Source: Pseudorhodobacter antarcticus
GTDB taxonomy: Bacteria; Pseudomonadota; Alphaproteobacteria; Rhodobacterales; Rhodobacteraceae
Direction of reading: 5' to 3'
Assembly (NCBI GenBank): GCA_945897655.1
Contig: CAMDHB010000186.1
Coordinates: 1-6,988 of the forward strand
DNA: 6,988 nucleotides
Both the position numbers and the translations under genes were made by a program. Of the stretch, positions 6,572 through 6,988 are shown one piece after another (positions within the stretch are counted from its first letter, which is position 1; each line of letters starts with the position of its first letter). The notes beneath the pieces are model-generated. The model worked only from the letters and a program-made list of their open reading frames with translations, was not told the DNA's origin and searched no databases.

Positions 6572-6728
6572 CTTTCTTTCCCTTGAAGAAACTGGCGCCA
6601 TCAGTCCCACCCGTGCGGCGTAAGGCCACAAGGCACAGCCACGGCGGGAATGGCGTGCGAACAGGCAATCTTGGGTCTTTGGGATGCAGACCCCGCCCTT
6701 CGATGGAAAAAAACCCTGTTTCGCCCTT
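6572..6728. other. Divergent intergenic region between tmm and the ArsR-type gene
   Basis: Together with the flanking promoter and dyad this makes about 290 bases between the two divergent start codons (6494-6783). The frame of the regulator stays open upstream with in-frame ATGs at 6703 and 6769, but neither has a ribosome-binding site and the translated sequence before 6784 does not look like the family. I see no RNA gene or other coding signal here. Confidence 0.4.
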
Positions 6729-6754
6729 GTGTGAAGGCACCGGTGGTATCACAC
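6729..6754. promoter_or_regulatory. 26-bp dyad, candidate operator
   Basis: The dyad consists of outer half-sites GTGTGA (6729-6734) and TCACAC (6749-6754) placed symmetrically around an inner palindrome CACCGGTG (6737-6744). Ten of 13 base pairs across the axis are complementary. It lies 30 bases before the ATG of the ArsR-type regulator and about 235 bases before tmm. The natural reading is an autoregulatory operator of a dimeric winged-helix repressor. The TGTGA-N14-TCACA spacing is too wide for a CRP/FNR site. Confidence 0.5.
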
Positions 6755-6783
6755 TTAACAGTACATTGATGGGACCAATCGAT

Positions 6784-6988
6784 ATGCCGAACGATACATT
6801 TGACAGCCCAACGATTATTCCGGGCTTTGCCGAACAAATGCTGGCAAAGGCCACCACAACCACGTTGTTCCTGAAGGCCGTATCGCATCCAGCACGCTTG
6901 GTGCTGCTCTGTCGGTTGGCCGAAGGTCCCGCGACCGTCAGCGAGATGGAAGAGATGTTGGGTCTGGCCCAGGCCGAGGTGTCCAAGC
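6784..6988 (+). CDS. ArsR-family winged-helix transcriptional regulator (5' part)
   Basis: The frame is open to the right edge and gives 68 complete codons. The segment FLKAVSHPARLVLLCRLAEG (residues 29-48) followed by TVSEMEEMLGLAQAEVSK (51-68) is the classic ArsR pattern: 'lKalsHPtRL.iL..L..g', then a helix-turn-helix ending in 'sq..vS.H'. These proteins are small dimeric repressors released from DNA by a metal, a sulfur species or another ligand. Cys43, in VLLCRL, sits where the BigR/SqrR persulfide-sensing subgroup has its first cysteine, but the second would lie outside the window, so the ligand is unknown. ATG at 6784 is preferred (GGGA about 9 bases upstream); starts at 6769 and 6703 are possible, and 6703 would put the dyad inside the gene. 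Divergent placement makes it a candidate controller of tmm or of genes beyond the edge. Confidence 0.8.
   Translation, partial: MPNDTFDSPTIIPGFAEQMLAKATTTTLFLKAVSHPARLVLLCRLAEGPATVSEMEEMLGLAQAEVSK

Noticed and set aside
5747..6586. 279-codon plus-strand frame opposite tmm
   Set aside because: It is antisense to the conserved FAD and NADPH domains of tmm, and its composition is that of a reverse frame.
6729..6754. CRP/FNR binding site
   Set aside because: The half-sites TGTGA and TCACA are 14 bases apart, whereas CRP sites have about 6; the nested inner palindrome also differs.
6381..6986. 201-codon minus-strand frame across the tmm promoter
   Set aside because: It overlaps the tmm start in another frame and is antisense to the ArsR-type gene, which has clear family motifs.

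Overview
The window reads as chromosomal DNA of a GC-rich alphaproteobacterium, most probably of the Rhodobacteraceae/Roseobacter group. The basis is strong resemblance of the encoded proteins to the methylated-amine catabolism genes known from marine roseobacters such as Ruegeria, plus GC-rich codon use. All complete genes lie on the minus strand. The only plus-strand gene is a regulator cut off by the right edge.

Layout, right to left (the direction of transcription of most genes): at the right edge (6784-6988+) is the 5' part of an ArsR-family transcriptional regulator with a 26-bp dyad just upstream. Divergent from it is tmm (6493-5150), a flavin-containing trimethylamine monooxygenase. 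Tmm is followed by a very strong 16-bp hairpin and a separate 14-bp perfect palindrome. Next comes a 587-residue APC-superfamily permease (4823-3060), ended by a textbook UUCG-tetraloop terminator. Then come dmmD (2908-1772, GcvT-like folate protein), dmmA (1687-1070, small CxxC/CxxC protein), dmmB (1073-111, flavin/2Fe-2S reductase) and the first 36 codons of dmmC (107-1, matching the start of the DUF3445 heme oxidative N-demethylase family). The dmm genes are tightly packed (4-base overlap and 3-base gap), except that a double-hairpin repeat-like sequence sits between dmmD and dmmA.

Together the genes describe oxidation of methylated amines: Tmm converts trimethylamine to trimethylamine N-oxide, and the Dmm complex oxidatively demethylates dimethylamine to monomethylamine. 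DmmB supplies electrons from NAD(P)H and DmmD probably captures the released one-carbon unit on tetrahydrofolate. The step linking them, TMAO demethylase (tdm), is not in the window, nor is a monomethylamine pathway. The permease is a reasonable but unproven candidate for uptake of one of these amines. Terminators after tmm and after the permease suggest at least three minus-strand transcription units: tmm, permease and dmmDABC.

I see no tRNA, rRNA, CRISPR array, insertion sequence or phage gene. The most open points are the substrate of the permease, the job of the DmmA zinc-ribbon-like protein, the ArsR regulator with its dyad, and the repeat-like element inside the dmm operon.
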